Of a DNA stretch of 38,703 nucleotides, positions 26,528 through 34,018 are shown piece after piece. Numbering within the stretch: the first letter of the stretch is position 1; every line of letters begins with the position of its first letter. The notes under the pieces are model-generated. The model was not told the origin of the DNA, did not search any database, and was given only the letters and a program-made list of their open reading frames with translations. Both the position numbers and the translations under genes were made by a program. Source of the DNA: an uncultured Eubacteriales bacterium (GTDB taxonomy: Bacteria; Bacillota; Clostridia; TANB77; CAG-508); assembly GCA_949287075.1 (NCBI GenBank), contig CASEEU010000076.1:1-38703 (forward strand). The letters are read 5' to 3'.

Positions 26528-26739
26528 ATTCTTGAAGATCTGTTTTGAGAATTTCCTAAATGTTTATTTCTAGAATCTAAATCTAATGGAGGGGGATTAA
26601 ATTTGATAGATTGTTTAAAGTGATTTCTACGATTGTTCATTGGATAAGTTTGTGTTGTTTTTGTTTTTTGTTGAAAAAATTTAGCTAAACGTAATAAATA
26701 TTTATTGGCCTTATTTTTATCAGCTGGAATGATAAGCAT
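26521..26739 (-). CDS. Small basic protein, unknown function
   Basis: A 72-residue product beginning MLIIPADKNKANKYLLRLAK. I do not recognise it. The frame is open from 26766, but the ATG at 26739 starts one base after the stop of the phosphatase gene (TAA A ATG) and has AAAGGA upstream, so it looks translationally coupled. The first 25 residues could form a helix; the rest is rich in Asn, Arg, Lys and Pro and is probably disordered. The stop codon region overlaps the shared terminator. Confidence 0.5.
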   Translation of the reverse strand: MLIIPADKNKANKYLLRLAKFFQQKTKTTQTYPMNNRRNHFKQSIKFNPPPLDLDSRNKHLGNSQNRSSRIK

Positions 26740-26740
26740 T

Positions 26741-27560
26741 TTACCGTTTCCTTTTTGAGTGAACATAAGCTTTCATTTCATCTTTTACAGATTGTGGAGA
26801 ATCTTCCATAACGCCAATAATCATACCATTATCAATAGCTTGTTTAAACATAGAAATATCATTTTCTCCATTGCCAATACACACATAACCAAAAGGTGGT
26901 TGTAAAGTGGAATATATACTTTTTACAGCGTTTCCCTTATTAATGTTTCTATCTGCAACATCTAATCGATAATTTCCAGAAGAGTGATAAGGAAATTTTG
27001 TTGTTCCTAAATCGCTCCAAAAGTCTAAATTCTTAGCATAGTCAGCCATATGTAACATATTTTCTTTAGGACCATATAAAGCGACTTTGGTGATTGCAGG
27101 TGTAGAAGCTAACACATCATTTAAATCTGAACAATAATGTACAATATTACTTTTTTTATAGTAAGCTTTCACGGCAGGCGTATCTACAGTATAAATTTTG
27201 TTCCCAGTTGTTAATCTTACATTTTCTTCTACCCCACCATGATTCATAAATTCAGTTAGTAATGTAATGACTTTTTTTCTATCTAATGTTTTTTTGAATT
27301 AAAAATTTTTTGTGTGTGGTAGAATAGATATTAGCCCCGTTATCTCCTATTAATATGGGAGGAACCATGAGATGATTGGATTTTAGACTTTCTTCGATAT
27401 CTCCAACAGTTCTTCCAGTAATGGGAATGACAAGACCATTCATAGATAGAATTAATTTAAAGACATTATCAAGTTTTTTATCTTCTAAATTGAGCGTTCC
27501 ATCTTTATCTGTAAAAATAATGAAATTAGGTCGTTTGATTTGAAATGGATTATTAGACAT
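26741..27560 (-). pseudogene. HAD-IIB phosphatase (Cof/sucrose-phosphatase-like), interrupted by a frameshift
   Basis: Two frames together encode one HAD hydrolase. The first (27560-27279) has motif I FTDKDGTLN, motif II PITGRT and ILIGDNGANIY; the second (entered near 27289) has the Lys motif NKGNAV and motif IV GNGENDISMF. In the mRNA the junction is ATT CAA AAA AAC; dropping one A from the run of seven (27289-27295 on the plus strand) joins IQK to TLDRKKVITLLTEF and gives 272 residues. Such enzymes dephosphorylate sugar phosphates or cofactors. The start has AAGGAA upstream. Either a recent inactivating indel or a homopolymer sequencing error; every catalytic motif is kept. It follows the PyrE-like gene past a terminator. 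Confidence 0.8.
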
Positions 27561-27590
27561 GATATTCCTTCTTTCTTGCTAAATAAAAAT

Positions 27591-27614
27591 AAAAAGGGCT
27601 AATTAATTAAGCCC
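27591..27614 (-). terminator. Terminator after the PyrE-like gene
   Basis: On the minus strand, GGGCT-TAATTAATT-AGCCC is followed by TTTTTATTTTT. The stem starts inside the last codons of the PyrE-like gene. It would reduce readthrough into the HAD gene. Confidence 0.85.
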
Positions 27615-28460
27615 ATATAAATTCCCATCAACTAAAAGTTTAGCTCTCTTAGCTGTTTTTTCATCAGCATGTAATGCATTTTCTAAGAAATCAGGATGTT
27701 TGATTAGAAATTGTTTCATTGTTTCATCAGGATTTTCAAAGAATTTTTCTAGCATTTCTAATTGATTTTCATTAATAATCTTATTTTTATAAGCAGTTTC
27801 GAATAATGTATTGTCTACATTAACTAATGAGAAAGCTTTTACATTTTCTGCTTCGATTTTCTCTTTTCCACCTTGCATACGGTCAACAACTACACAAGAC
27901 CAGCACATTTGTCCACCAATATTTTTAATAGCAGGTATCCAAGCTCTGATATAGCTAGAAGCAACAGTTACTAAATCAGCAATATGTAATACTTTTTTAT
28001 TTTCAATGTTATTTACAGTTTCTGATTTTTCAAATTTACTGTCACTTACAATAGTTGATAAATCTTTATAAATAGAAATATGAGGTTTATCTAAAAGATA
28101 AGCAATCATGTTTGAAAAGAACCAATCTCTTCTTTCACCACCAGAGATATAGTCTATTTCTTCTATATTTATATTTTTAATAATATAATCTTTCATTGTA
28201 TCAATAACATTGTGATAAATTTCATTTTCTTTATATTGTTTTAAGACTTTTTGAAAGACTTTTTCTGGTAAGGTTGATTTATCTTGTAAACATTCATCAA
28301 TAAAAGCTAATAATTCGCTTGCATCTTTTTCACTTCCATAAACAAAATGTGTATTGATAAAATATGGACCGATTTTACCAGATGTATACCAAAATGGCTT
28401 GTTTTCTTCGCAAAATCTTACAGCTTTTGTTTCAAATAAATATGACATAATATCAGACAT
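27603..28460 (-). CDS. Orotate phosphoribosyltransferase-like protein (PyrE-like, long form)
   Basis: PyrE joins orotate to PRPP to make OMP. This 285-residue protein has the PyrE-type region FWYTSGKIGPYFINTHFV, a central segment GGERRDWFFSNMIAYLL followed by ISIYKD, and HIADLVTVASSYIRAW in the place of the PRPP-binding loop, where PyrE has a DDVxTxGxS-like motif. That loop is altered, and the protein is 70-90 residues longer than standard PyrE, with an extra helical C-terminus (about 215-285). It is divergent from the pyr operon, which contains no other pyrE, so orotate phosphoribosyltransferase is the best guess. AAGGAGG sets the start at 28460. Confidence 0.75.
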   Translation of the reverse strand: MSDIMSYLFETKAVRFCEENKPFWYTSGKIGPYFINTHFVYGSEKDASELLAFIDECLQDKSTLPEKVFQKVLKQYKENEIYHNVIDTMKDYIIKNINIEEIDYISGGERRDWFFSNMIAYLLDKPHISIYKDLSTIVSDSKFEKSETVNNIENKKVLHIADLVTVASSYIRAWIPAIKNIGGQMCWSCVVVDRMQGGKEKIEAENVKAFSLVNVDNTLFETAYKNKIINENQLEMLEKFFENPDETMKQFLIKHPDFLENALHADEKTAKRAKLLVDGNLYGLN

Positions 28461-28490
28461 AAAAAATTCCTCCTTAAATTTATTAGAAAT

Positions 28491-28519
28491 ATCATAATAT
28501 AAAAAGCTGAATAAGTCAA
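28491..28519 (-). promoter_or_regulatory. Promoter of the PyrE-like gene
   Basis: On the minus strand: TTGACT (28519-28514), 17 bases, TATGAT (28496-28491), about 30 bases before the ATG. Confidence 0.8.
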
Positions 28520-28570
28520 TTGGTAAAGCTAGAAAATTTGTCAAAAAATAAAACTAAAAAGCTTTTATTC

Positions 28571-28599
28571 TTGACTTTTAAGGGATTTTTCTGTATAGT
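28571..28599 (+). promoter_or_regulatory. Promoter of the pyr operon
   Basis: TTGACT (28571-28576), 17 bases, TATAGT (28594-28599), 30 bases before pyrB. The leader is only about 25 bases, too short for a PyrR-type attenuator, so any regulation must act on initiation or elsewhere. It is back to back with the PyrE-like promoter, and both use TTGACT. Confidence 0.85.
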
Positions 28600-28629
28600 A
28601 ATTAAGAGATTAAATTAAAGGAGGAAATC

Positions 28630-29547
28630 ATGAAACATTTAATTGATATCAAAGATTTATCAGCTAAAGAAATTGATGAACTTATAAATGTGGCAAAAGA
28701 CATTATGGTTAACAAAGAAAAATATGCAAAAAAATGTGAAGGAAAAAAACTAGCAACTTTATTTTATGAACCAAGTACAAGAACAAGATTGAGTTTTGAA
28801 GCTGCTATGTTAGATTTGGGAGGAAATGTATTAGGATTTTCTTCTGCAAATACAAGTTCTGCCTCAAAAGGAGAAACTGTTGAAGATACTGTTAGAATGG
28901 TAGGAGGATATGCAGATATTATTGCTATGAGACACCCAAAAGAAGGTGCTCCATTTGTTGCTTCTATGAAAGCAGAAGTACCAATTATTAATGCAGGTGA
29001 TGGAGGCCATTGTCATCCAACGCAAACATTAACAGATTTATTAACTATTCATTGTGAGAAACACAGATTATCTGATTTGACAATAGGTATCTGTGGTGAT
29101 TTAAAATTCGGAAGAACTGTTCATTCTTTAATTACAGCTATGTCAAGATATAGCAATATTAAAATCGTTTTGATTTCACCAAATGAATTAAAATTACCAG
29201 ATTATGTAAAGACAAATGTGTTAGAAAAATATCATATGGAATATATAGAAACAAACAATATGGAAGAATATATGCCAGAATTAGATATTTTGTATATGAC
29301 AAGAGTACAACAAGAAAGATTTTTTAATGAAGATGATTATATTCGATTAAAAGATTATTATATCTTAAATAAAGAAAAGTTAGAAAATGCAAAGAAAGAT
29401 TTATGTATTATGCATCCATTACCAAGAGTAAATGAGATTGCAGTAGAAGTGGATGATGACCCGAGAGCATGTTATTTTAAACAAGCAAAATATGGTAAGT
29501 TTATTAGAATGGCATTAATATTAAAATTACTAAATTTTGAAAACTAA
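28630..29547 (+). CDS. pyrB: Aspartate carbamoyltransferase, catalytic subunit
   Basis: PyrB condenses carbamoyl phosphate with aspartate, the first committed step of pyrimidine synthesis. The 305 residues show [15 protein letters not shown] (carbamoyl phosphate site), [26 protein letters not shown] and the C-terminal [10 protein letters not shown]; the length is standard. AAGGAGG lies five bases before the ATG. With the regulatory subunit gene pyrI downstream it should form the E. coli-type dodecamer controlled by nucleotides. The last codons form part of the inverted repeat at 29532-29657. Confidence 0.97.
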   Translation: MKHLIDIKDLSAKEIDELINVAKDIMVNKEKYAKKCEGKKLATLFYEPSTRTRLSFEAAMLDLGGNVLGFSSANTSSASKGETVEDTVRMVGGYADIIAMRHPKEGAPFVASMKAEVPIINAGDGGHCHPTQTLTDLLTIHCEKHRLSDLTIGICGDLKFGRTVHSLITAMSRYSNIKIVLISPNELKLPDYVKTNVLEKYHMEYIETNNMEEYMPELDILYMTRVQQERFFNEDDYIRLKDYYILNKEKLENAKKDLCIMHPLPRVNEIAVEVDDDPRACYFKQAKYGKFIRMALILKLLNFEN

Positions 29548-29657
29548 TCAGCATTTGGCGTTGTTGTACTAAATTTGAAATTTAATCAACGTATAAGAAT
29601 ACGCCTCATAAATTTCAAATTTGTAAGCCTAGCCAAATACTAATTCTTTTCAAAATT
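29532..29657 (+). repeat. Long nested inverted repeat between pyrB and pyrI
   Basis: Three nested stems. The outer pairs AATTTTGAAAACTAATCAGC-type sequence at 29532-29551 (the pyrB end) with 29634-29657, continued by CATTTGGC (29552-29559) against GCCAAATA. The middle pairs AAATTTGAAATTTA (29571-29584) with TAAATTTCAAATTT (29609-29622). The inner is CGTAT/ATACG (29590-29603). It lies inside an operon and has no U-tract, so it is more likely an mRNA-processing or stability element, or a mobile palindrome, than a terminator. Confidence 0.7.
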
Positions 29658-29683
29658 AAAATAAGATAGAAAGGAATTTTAAA

Positions 29684-30103
29684 ATGAATATAGATAGTAT
29701 AAAAAATGGATATGTAATAGATCATATAGAAGCAGGAAAAAGTTTTGAAATATATAATTATTTAAATTTAGGTGATTTAGATACATCTGTTGCGATTATC
29801 AAAAATGCCAAAAGCAGTAAAACAGGAAAAAAAGACATTATAAAAATTGATGAGAATTTAGATATTAATTTAGATATATTAGGATATCTAGATCCCAAAA
29901 TTACAATAAATAAAATCATAGATGGAAAACTAATAGAAAAATTCCATCCAAAACTTCCGGAGAAATTGGTAAATGTTGTAAAATGTAAAAATCCAAGATG
30001 TATTACATCAATAGAACAAGAATTACCACATATTTGTGAATTAACAGATAAAGAACATGTGGTATATAGATGCAAATATTGCGAGGAACAAGTAAATAGA
30101 TAA
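29684..30103 (+). CDS. pyrI: Aspartate carbamoyltransferase, regulatory subunit
   Basis: PyrI binds ATP/CTP and gives allosteric control to PyrB. The 139 residues have the nucleotide-binding domain (NGYVIDHIEAGKSFEIYNYL at the start, with VAIIKNAKSSKTGKKDIIKI) and a C-terminal zinc domain with four cysteines: CKNPRC and CKYC. The start has AAAGGAA upstream. Adjacent to pyrB, as expected, but separated by a large inverted repeat that may set the ratio of the two subunits. Confidence 0.96.
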   Translation: MNIDSIKNGYVIDHIEAGKSFEIYNYLNLGDLDTSVAIIKNAKSSKTGKKDIIKIDENLDINLDILGYLDPKITINKIIDGKLIEKFHPKLPEKLVNVVKCKNPRCITSIEQELPHICELTDKEHVVYRCKYCEEQVNR

Positions 30104-30152
30104 GAAAAGTTAGATTTATTCTATATAAAAAATAGGAAAAGGAGATATGTAA

Positions 30153-31430
30153 ATGAAATTATTATTAAAAAATGGACATGTAATAGATTATAAAAATCAA
30201 TTAAATGATATATATGATATATTAATAGAAGATAATAAAATTTTAAAAGTTGAAAAAAACATTAGTGAAACAGTAGACAAAGAAATCGATTGTACAAACT
30301 TAAATATTATACCTGGTATGATAGATGTACATTGTCATTTAAGAGAACCAGGCGGAGAGCATAAAGAAACAATTGAAACTGGTTCAAAAAGTGCAGTTGC
30401 AGGTGGATTTACAACCATCTGCCCTATGCCAAATACAAAACCAACACCAGACAATGTAGAAACATTAACTTACATTATAAATGAAGCCAAAAGAGTCAAT
30501 TTATGTAATGTATTACCATATGCATCTGTAAGTAAAGGCGAAAAAGGAGAAGAATTAGTTAACTTTGAAGAATTAAAAAAAGCAGGAGCTATTGCATTTT
30601 CTGATGATGGTATGCCAGTTGTCAATAGCAGAATGATGAGACAAGCTATGATAGAAGCAGATAAATTAGGAACATTTGTAGCATCACATTGTGAAGAAAA
30701 ATCTGTATCAGCAGGTGCTATAAATGCAGGACCTGTGGCAGATCAATTAGGTGTACAAGGTGTATTACCAGAAGCAGAAGAAATTATGGCAGCAAGAGAA
30801 ATTGTAATATCAGAAACAAATGGTGTCAGAGGACATATTTGTCATATTAGTACAAAAACAAGTAAAGATATGATAAGAGATGCGAAAAAAAGAGGAGTAA
30901 AAATTACTTGCGAAACTTGTCCACATTATTTCACATTCACAGTAGATGAAGTACTAAAATCAGGTACTAATGCAAAAATGAATCCTCCTTTAAGAGAAGA
31001 AAAAGACAAGCAAGCCATTATTGAAGGGTTGAAAGAAGGAACCATTGACTGTATCATTACAGACCATGCACCACATGCAGAATCAGAAAAAAATGTAGAG
31101 CTATCAAAAGCACCAAACGGAATTATTGGATTTGAAACAGCACTTCCAGCTGAAATTATGAACTTAGTAGACCCAGGATATATTGATTATCTAAATCTAG
31201 TTAGACTTACTTCATATACACCATCTAAATTATTACATATTGATAATGAGAGAGGTGCTATAGAAGCAGGAAAAATGGCAGATATTACTATATTTGACCC
31301 AAATGAAGAATATGTATATACAAAAGAAATGATTGTTTCTAAATCAAAAAACAGTCCATTTATTGGAAAAACACTAAAAGGAAAAGTAAAATATACAATT
31401 GTCAATGGAAGCGTTGTATATGAAGGATAA
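30153..31430 (+). CDS. pyrC: Dihydroorotase
   Basis: PyrC cyclises carbamoyl-aspartate to dihydroorotate using zinc. The 425 residues are typical of the type I enzyme: DVHCHLREPGGEHKET (two metal His), GGFTTICPMPNT, ASHCEE, HICHIST and TDHAPHAESEK with the catalytic Asp. AAGGAG precedes the ATG. Third gene of the pyr operon, 49 bases after pyrI. Confidence 0.97.
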   Translation: MKLLLKNGHVIDYKNQLNDIYDILIEDNKILKVEKNISETVDKEIDCTNLNIIPGMIDVHCHLREPGGEHKETIETGSKSAVAGGFTTICPMPNTKPTPDNVETLTYIINEAKRVNLCNVLPYASVSKGEKGEELVNFEELKKAGAIAFSDDGMPVVNSRMMRQAMIEADKLGTFVASHCEEKSVSAGAINAGPVADQLGVQGVLPEAEEIMAAREIVISETNGVRGHICHISTKTSKDMIRDAKKRGVKITCETCPHYFTFTVDEVLKSGTNAKMNPPLREEKDKQAIIEGLKEGTIDCIITDHAPHAESEKNVELSKAPNGIIGFETALPAEIMNLVDPGYIDYLNLVRLTSYTPSKLLHIDNERGAIEAGKMADITIFDPNEEYVYTKEMIVSKSKNSPFIGKTLKGKVKYTIVNGSVVYEG

Positions 31431-31438
31431 AAAGGGAG

Positions 31439-31466
31439 TTTAGGGACGGACTCAAAAATCCCTAAA
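31439..31466. repeat. Small GGGACG palindrome at a gene remnant boundary
   Basis: TTTAGGGA (31439-31446) pairs perfectly with TCCCTAAA (31459-31466), with CGGACTCAAAAA as loop. It follows the pyrC stop by eight bases and directly precedes the ArsC/Spx remnant. TAGGGACG recalls the GGGGACG end of the palindrome at 3097. A T-run is lacking. Confidence 0.5.
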
Positions 31467-31479
31467 TCATCTAAAATAG

Positions 31480-31599
31480 AACAAAGAAACAGAACTTTTA
31501 TCTGATGGTATGTTGATTAAAAGACCATTATTGATAACACAAGAAAAAATATATGTTGGATTTAAAGAAAAAGAATGGGAAGAATTGTTAACAAAATAA
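31480..31599 (+). pseudogene. C-terminal remnant of an ArsC/Spx-family gene
   Basis: The frame is open only from 31480 (stop at 31477) to TAA at 31597 and has no proper start. It encodes ELLSDGMLIKRPLLITQEKI followed by YVGFKEKEWEELL. This closely matches the last 40 or so residues of the ArsC/Spx/YffB thioredoxin-like family, where DGML(V/I)KRP and VGFKE are hallmark motifs (the Arg contacts the substrate or partner). The N-terminal three quarters, including the active-site Cys, are gone. The break lies at the small palindrome, suggesting an insertion-deletion event inside the pyr operon. Confidence 0.8.
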
Positions 31600-31633
31600 C
31601 ATTATGATATAGATAGAAAGGGATGAAATAAAG

Positions 31634-32560
31634 ATGATAAATGCAATGGACAAATTAATTGATAAAATCAAAGAAACTAATAACCCAACGGTTATGGGAT
31701 TAGACCCTAGATATGAAATGATACCAGAATGTATTAAAAATAAATATGGAGAAAATTTAGAAGGTGCAGGAAAAGCAATTGTAGAATTTAATAAAGCATT
31801 AATTGATGCAACATGTGACATTATACCAGCAGTAAAACCACAAATTGCATTTTACGAAATGTATGGATTAGAAGGAATGAAGGCTTTTGAAGAAACTTGT
31901 CAATATGCAAAAGAAAAAGGAATGATTGTCATAGCAGATATTAAAAGAGGAGATATTGGAAGTACTGCAAAAGCGTATTCAAATGCTTTCTTAGGAAAAA
32001 CAAAAATAGGAGAAAAAGAGGAAAGCATTTATGATGTGGATTTTGTAACAGTAAATCCATATTTAGGAATTGATGGAGTGAAACCATTTATAGAAGATGC
32101 ACAAAAATATGGAAAAGGTGTATTTATTCTTGACAAAACATCAAATCCATCTTCAGGAGAACTACAAGACTTAACATTAGAAACAGGAGAAGAAGTATAC
32201 ACAAAAGTTGCAAAACTTGTGGAAGAATGGGGAAAAGATTTAATAGGAAAATATGGATATAGTAGTATTTCAACAGTGGTAGGAGCAACATATCCAAAGC
32301 AATTACAAGATTTAAGAAAATTAGCGCCACATACCTTTTTCTTAATACCAGGTTATGGAGCACAAGGAGGAAAAGCAGAAGATATAGCTTTGGGATTTGA
32401 TAAAAATGGAATTGGCGGAATTGTTAACAGCTCTAGAGGATTAATGTGTGCATATAAATCTGATTTATGGAAAGATAAATATACAGAAGAGGATTTTGCA
32501 AAAGCAACAAGAGCGGAAGCTATTAGAATGAGAGATGAATTAAATCAAGCAATCAAATAG
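31634..32560 (+). CDS. pyrF: Orotidine 5'-phosphate decarboxylase (long, type 2)
   Basis: PyrF decarboxylates OMP to UMP, the last step of the pathway. The 308 residues fit the long subgroup found in mycobacteria and clostridia: NPTVMGLDPRYE near the start, AVKPQIAFYE, the catalytic VIADIKRGDIGSTAKAY, and FLIPGYGAQGG with NSSRG near the end. AAAGGGA is upstream of the ATG at 31634; an ATG at 31646 is a possible alternative. It sits in the operon after the ArsC/Spx remnant. Confidence 0.95.
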   Translation: MINAMDKLIDKIKETNNPTVMGLDPRYEMIPECIKNKYGENLEGAGKAIVEFNKALIDATCDIIPAVKPQIAFYEMYGLEGMKAFEETCQYAKEKGMIVIADIKRGDIGSTAKAYSNAFLGKTKIGEKEESIYDVDFVTVNPYLGIDGVKPFIEDAQKYGKGVFILDKTSNPSSGELQDLTLETGEEVYTKVAKLVEEWGKDLIGKYGYSSISTVVGATYPKQLQDLRKLAPHTFFLIPGYGAQGGKAEDIALGFDKNGIGGIVNSSRGLMCAYKSDLWKDKYTEEDFAKATRAEAIRMRDELNQAIK

Positions 32561-32599
32561 AAAAAGGAAGAAGTATTAGCACAGGAAGAAGTGAAAAAT

Positions 32600-32638
32600 A
32601 TGAAACCGGGTAAAGATTATATAGGTGAAACATTATGA
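32600..32638 (+). other. 12-codon open frame upstream of pyrK
   Basis: ATG at 32600, preceded by GGAAGAAG, encodes MKPGKDYIGETL and stops in an ATGA overlap at 32635-32638, from which the longer pyrK reading frame could start. MKPGKDYIG resembles the first residues of some NUDIX hydrolases, so this may be a short relic. A coupling leader peptide for pyrK is the other option. Weak evidence either way. Confidence 0.25.
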
Positions 32639-32655
32639 AGAAGAGGAGGGATAAT

Positions 32656-33447
32656 ATGCCAAAGCAAGTATTAGCAAACTTAGTACAAAAAGAAGAAATC
32701 ATTAAAGGAATCTATAAATTTAGTGTAAAAGCAAGTGAAATTGTAGAAGATGCGAAACCAGGAAATTTTATCGAAATCAGAGTAACAGACCAAGTAGAAC
32801 CATTTTTAAGAAGACCAATTAGTATCTATAATTTAGATAGAAAAAATGGAATTTTAGAATTTATTTTCCAAGTAAAAGGTAAAGGAACAGAAATATTAGC
32901 AAGAAAAGAAGTTGGAGACAAAATAGATATTATAGGACCATTAGGATATGGAACATTTAAAACAGATAAATATAATAAAATAGCTGTTATCGGTGGAGGA
33001 ATTGGAATATTTCCATTATATGAACTTTCTAAAGAAGCAAAAGCTGACAAAAAGGAAGTACATTGCTATTTAGGTTTTAGAAATCAAGATTTTGTTATGT
33101 TAGAAAAAGAATTTGAAGAAGTAACAGATAATTTAGTTATTACAACAGATGATGGAAGTTATAAAAATAAAGGATTTGCCATTGACTATTTAATGGAAGA
33201 TATGCAAAAAGAACAATATGATTGTATCTATGCTTGTGGACCGCTTCCTATGTTAAAAGCTGTTCAAAGATATGCAAATGAAAATAACATCGAATGTCAA
33301 ATATCATTAGAAGAAAAAATGGGATGTGGATTAGGTGTATGTTTAGGTTGTGCAGTAAAAACGGCTAAAAGTCCAAAAGATGCACCAGAATATTTCCATG
33401 TTTGCAAAGGTGGACCAGTATTTAATGCAAGAGATGTAGAAATATAA
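32656..33447 (+). CDS. pyrK: Dihydroorotate dehydrogenase electron-transfer subunit
   Basis: PyrK carries FAD and a 2Fe-2S cluster and passes electrons from the PyrD flavin to NAD+. The 263 residues show FAD binding (FLRRPISIYNL), the nucleotide-binding IGGGIGIFPLYEL, CGPLPML, and the cluster ligands in MGCGLGVCLGC plus HVCKGG. The frame is open from 32635, but GAGGAGGG at 32641-32648 belongs to the ATG at 32656. It pairs with the class 1B PyrD encoded two genes later. Confidence 0.96.
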   Translation: MPKQVLANLVQKEEIIKGIYKFSVKASEIVEDAKPGNFIEIRVTDQVEPFLRRPISIYNLDRKNGILEFIFQVKGKGTEILARKEVGDKIDIIGPLGYGTFKTDKYNKIAVIGGGIGIFPLYELSKEAKADKKEVHCYLGFRNQDFVMLEKEFEEVTDNLVITTDDGSYKNKGFAIDYLMEDMQKEQYDCIYACGPLPMLKAVQRYANENNIECQISLEEKMGCGLGVCLGCAVKTAKSPKDAPEYFHVCKGGPVFNARDVEI

Positions 33448-33461
33448 AGAAAGGAATTAAA

Positions 33462-34013
33462 ATGCCAGGATTTACAATACATATTGCTATAGCAAAAGAA
33501 TATGCAAAAAAGCATGAAAAAGAAATCAAAAACATAGATGAATTTGTAGAAGGAACAATTGCTCCAGATTATATTCCGATAGAAAATAAAGATATTAACA
33601 AGAGTCAAACACATTATGGAATTTGGGGAGATTGGTCAAAAGACGATCAAGAAATTCATTTACAGGCATTTTTGAAAGATGAAAAAGTAGATTTAAACCG
33701 AGAGTATTGGAAAGGATATTTTATCCATTTATTAGCAGATGATTATTTTGATAGAATCTATTTTAGACAAGAAGCAAAACAAGCAAAAGAAAATCAAGAC
33801 ACATTTCATAATGATTATGATTGTTTGAATACAGAAATAATAAAAAGATATCATGTAGAACCTAAGGAAAAAATAAAAAAATATATGAAGCAAATAGAAG
33901 AAAAAACTAAATATTTGCAACTAGAAAAAATCATACAATTTATTGAAGAAATGTCAAATATAGATTTAGAAAAACAAGTAGAATTGATAAAACAAAAAGA
34001 ATGGAGGGAATGA
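33462..34013 (+). CDS. Uncharacterised protein inside the pyr operon, possibly zinc phospholipase C-like
   Basis: A 183-residue soluble protein between pyrK and pyrD. It starts MPGFTIHIAIAKEYAKKH, then has FVEGTIAPDYIP, THYGIWGDW, YWKGYFIHLLADDYFDRI and HNDYDCLN. The spaced His/Asp residues near the N-terminus and in the helix FIHLLADDYF recall the helical zinc-dependent phospholipase C / S1-P1 type fold, but I cannot confirm all metal ligands. The last third is a charged helix. AAAGGAA precedes the ATG. The pyrD ribosome site lies inside its last codons, so translation is coupled. No known role in pyrimidine synthesis. Confidence 0.7.
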   Translation: MPGFTIHIAIAKEYAKKHEKEIKNIDEFVEGTIAPDYIPIENKDINKSQTHYGIWGDWSKDDQEIHLQAFLKDEKVDLNREYWKGYFIHLLADDYFDRIYFRQEAKQAKENQDTFHNDYDCLNTEIIKRYHVEPKEKIKKYMKQIEEKTKYLQLEKIIQFIEEMSNIDLEKQVELIKQKEWRE

Positions 34014-34018
34014 GAAGT

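Noticed and set aside
28600..28629. PyrR-type attenuator ahead of pyrB
   Set aside because: The leader after the promoter is only about 25 bases and has no terminator/antiterminator pair.
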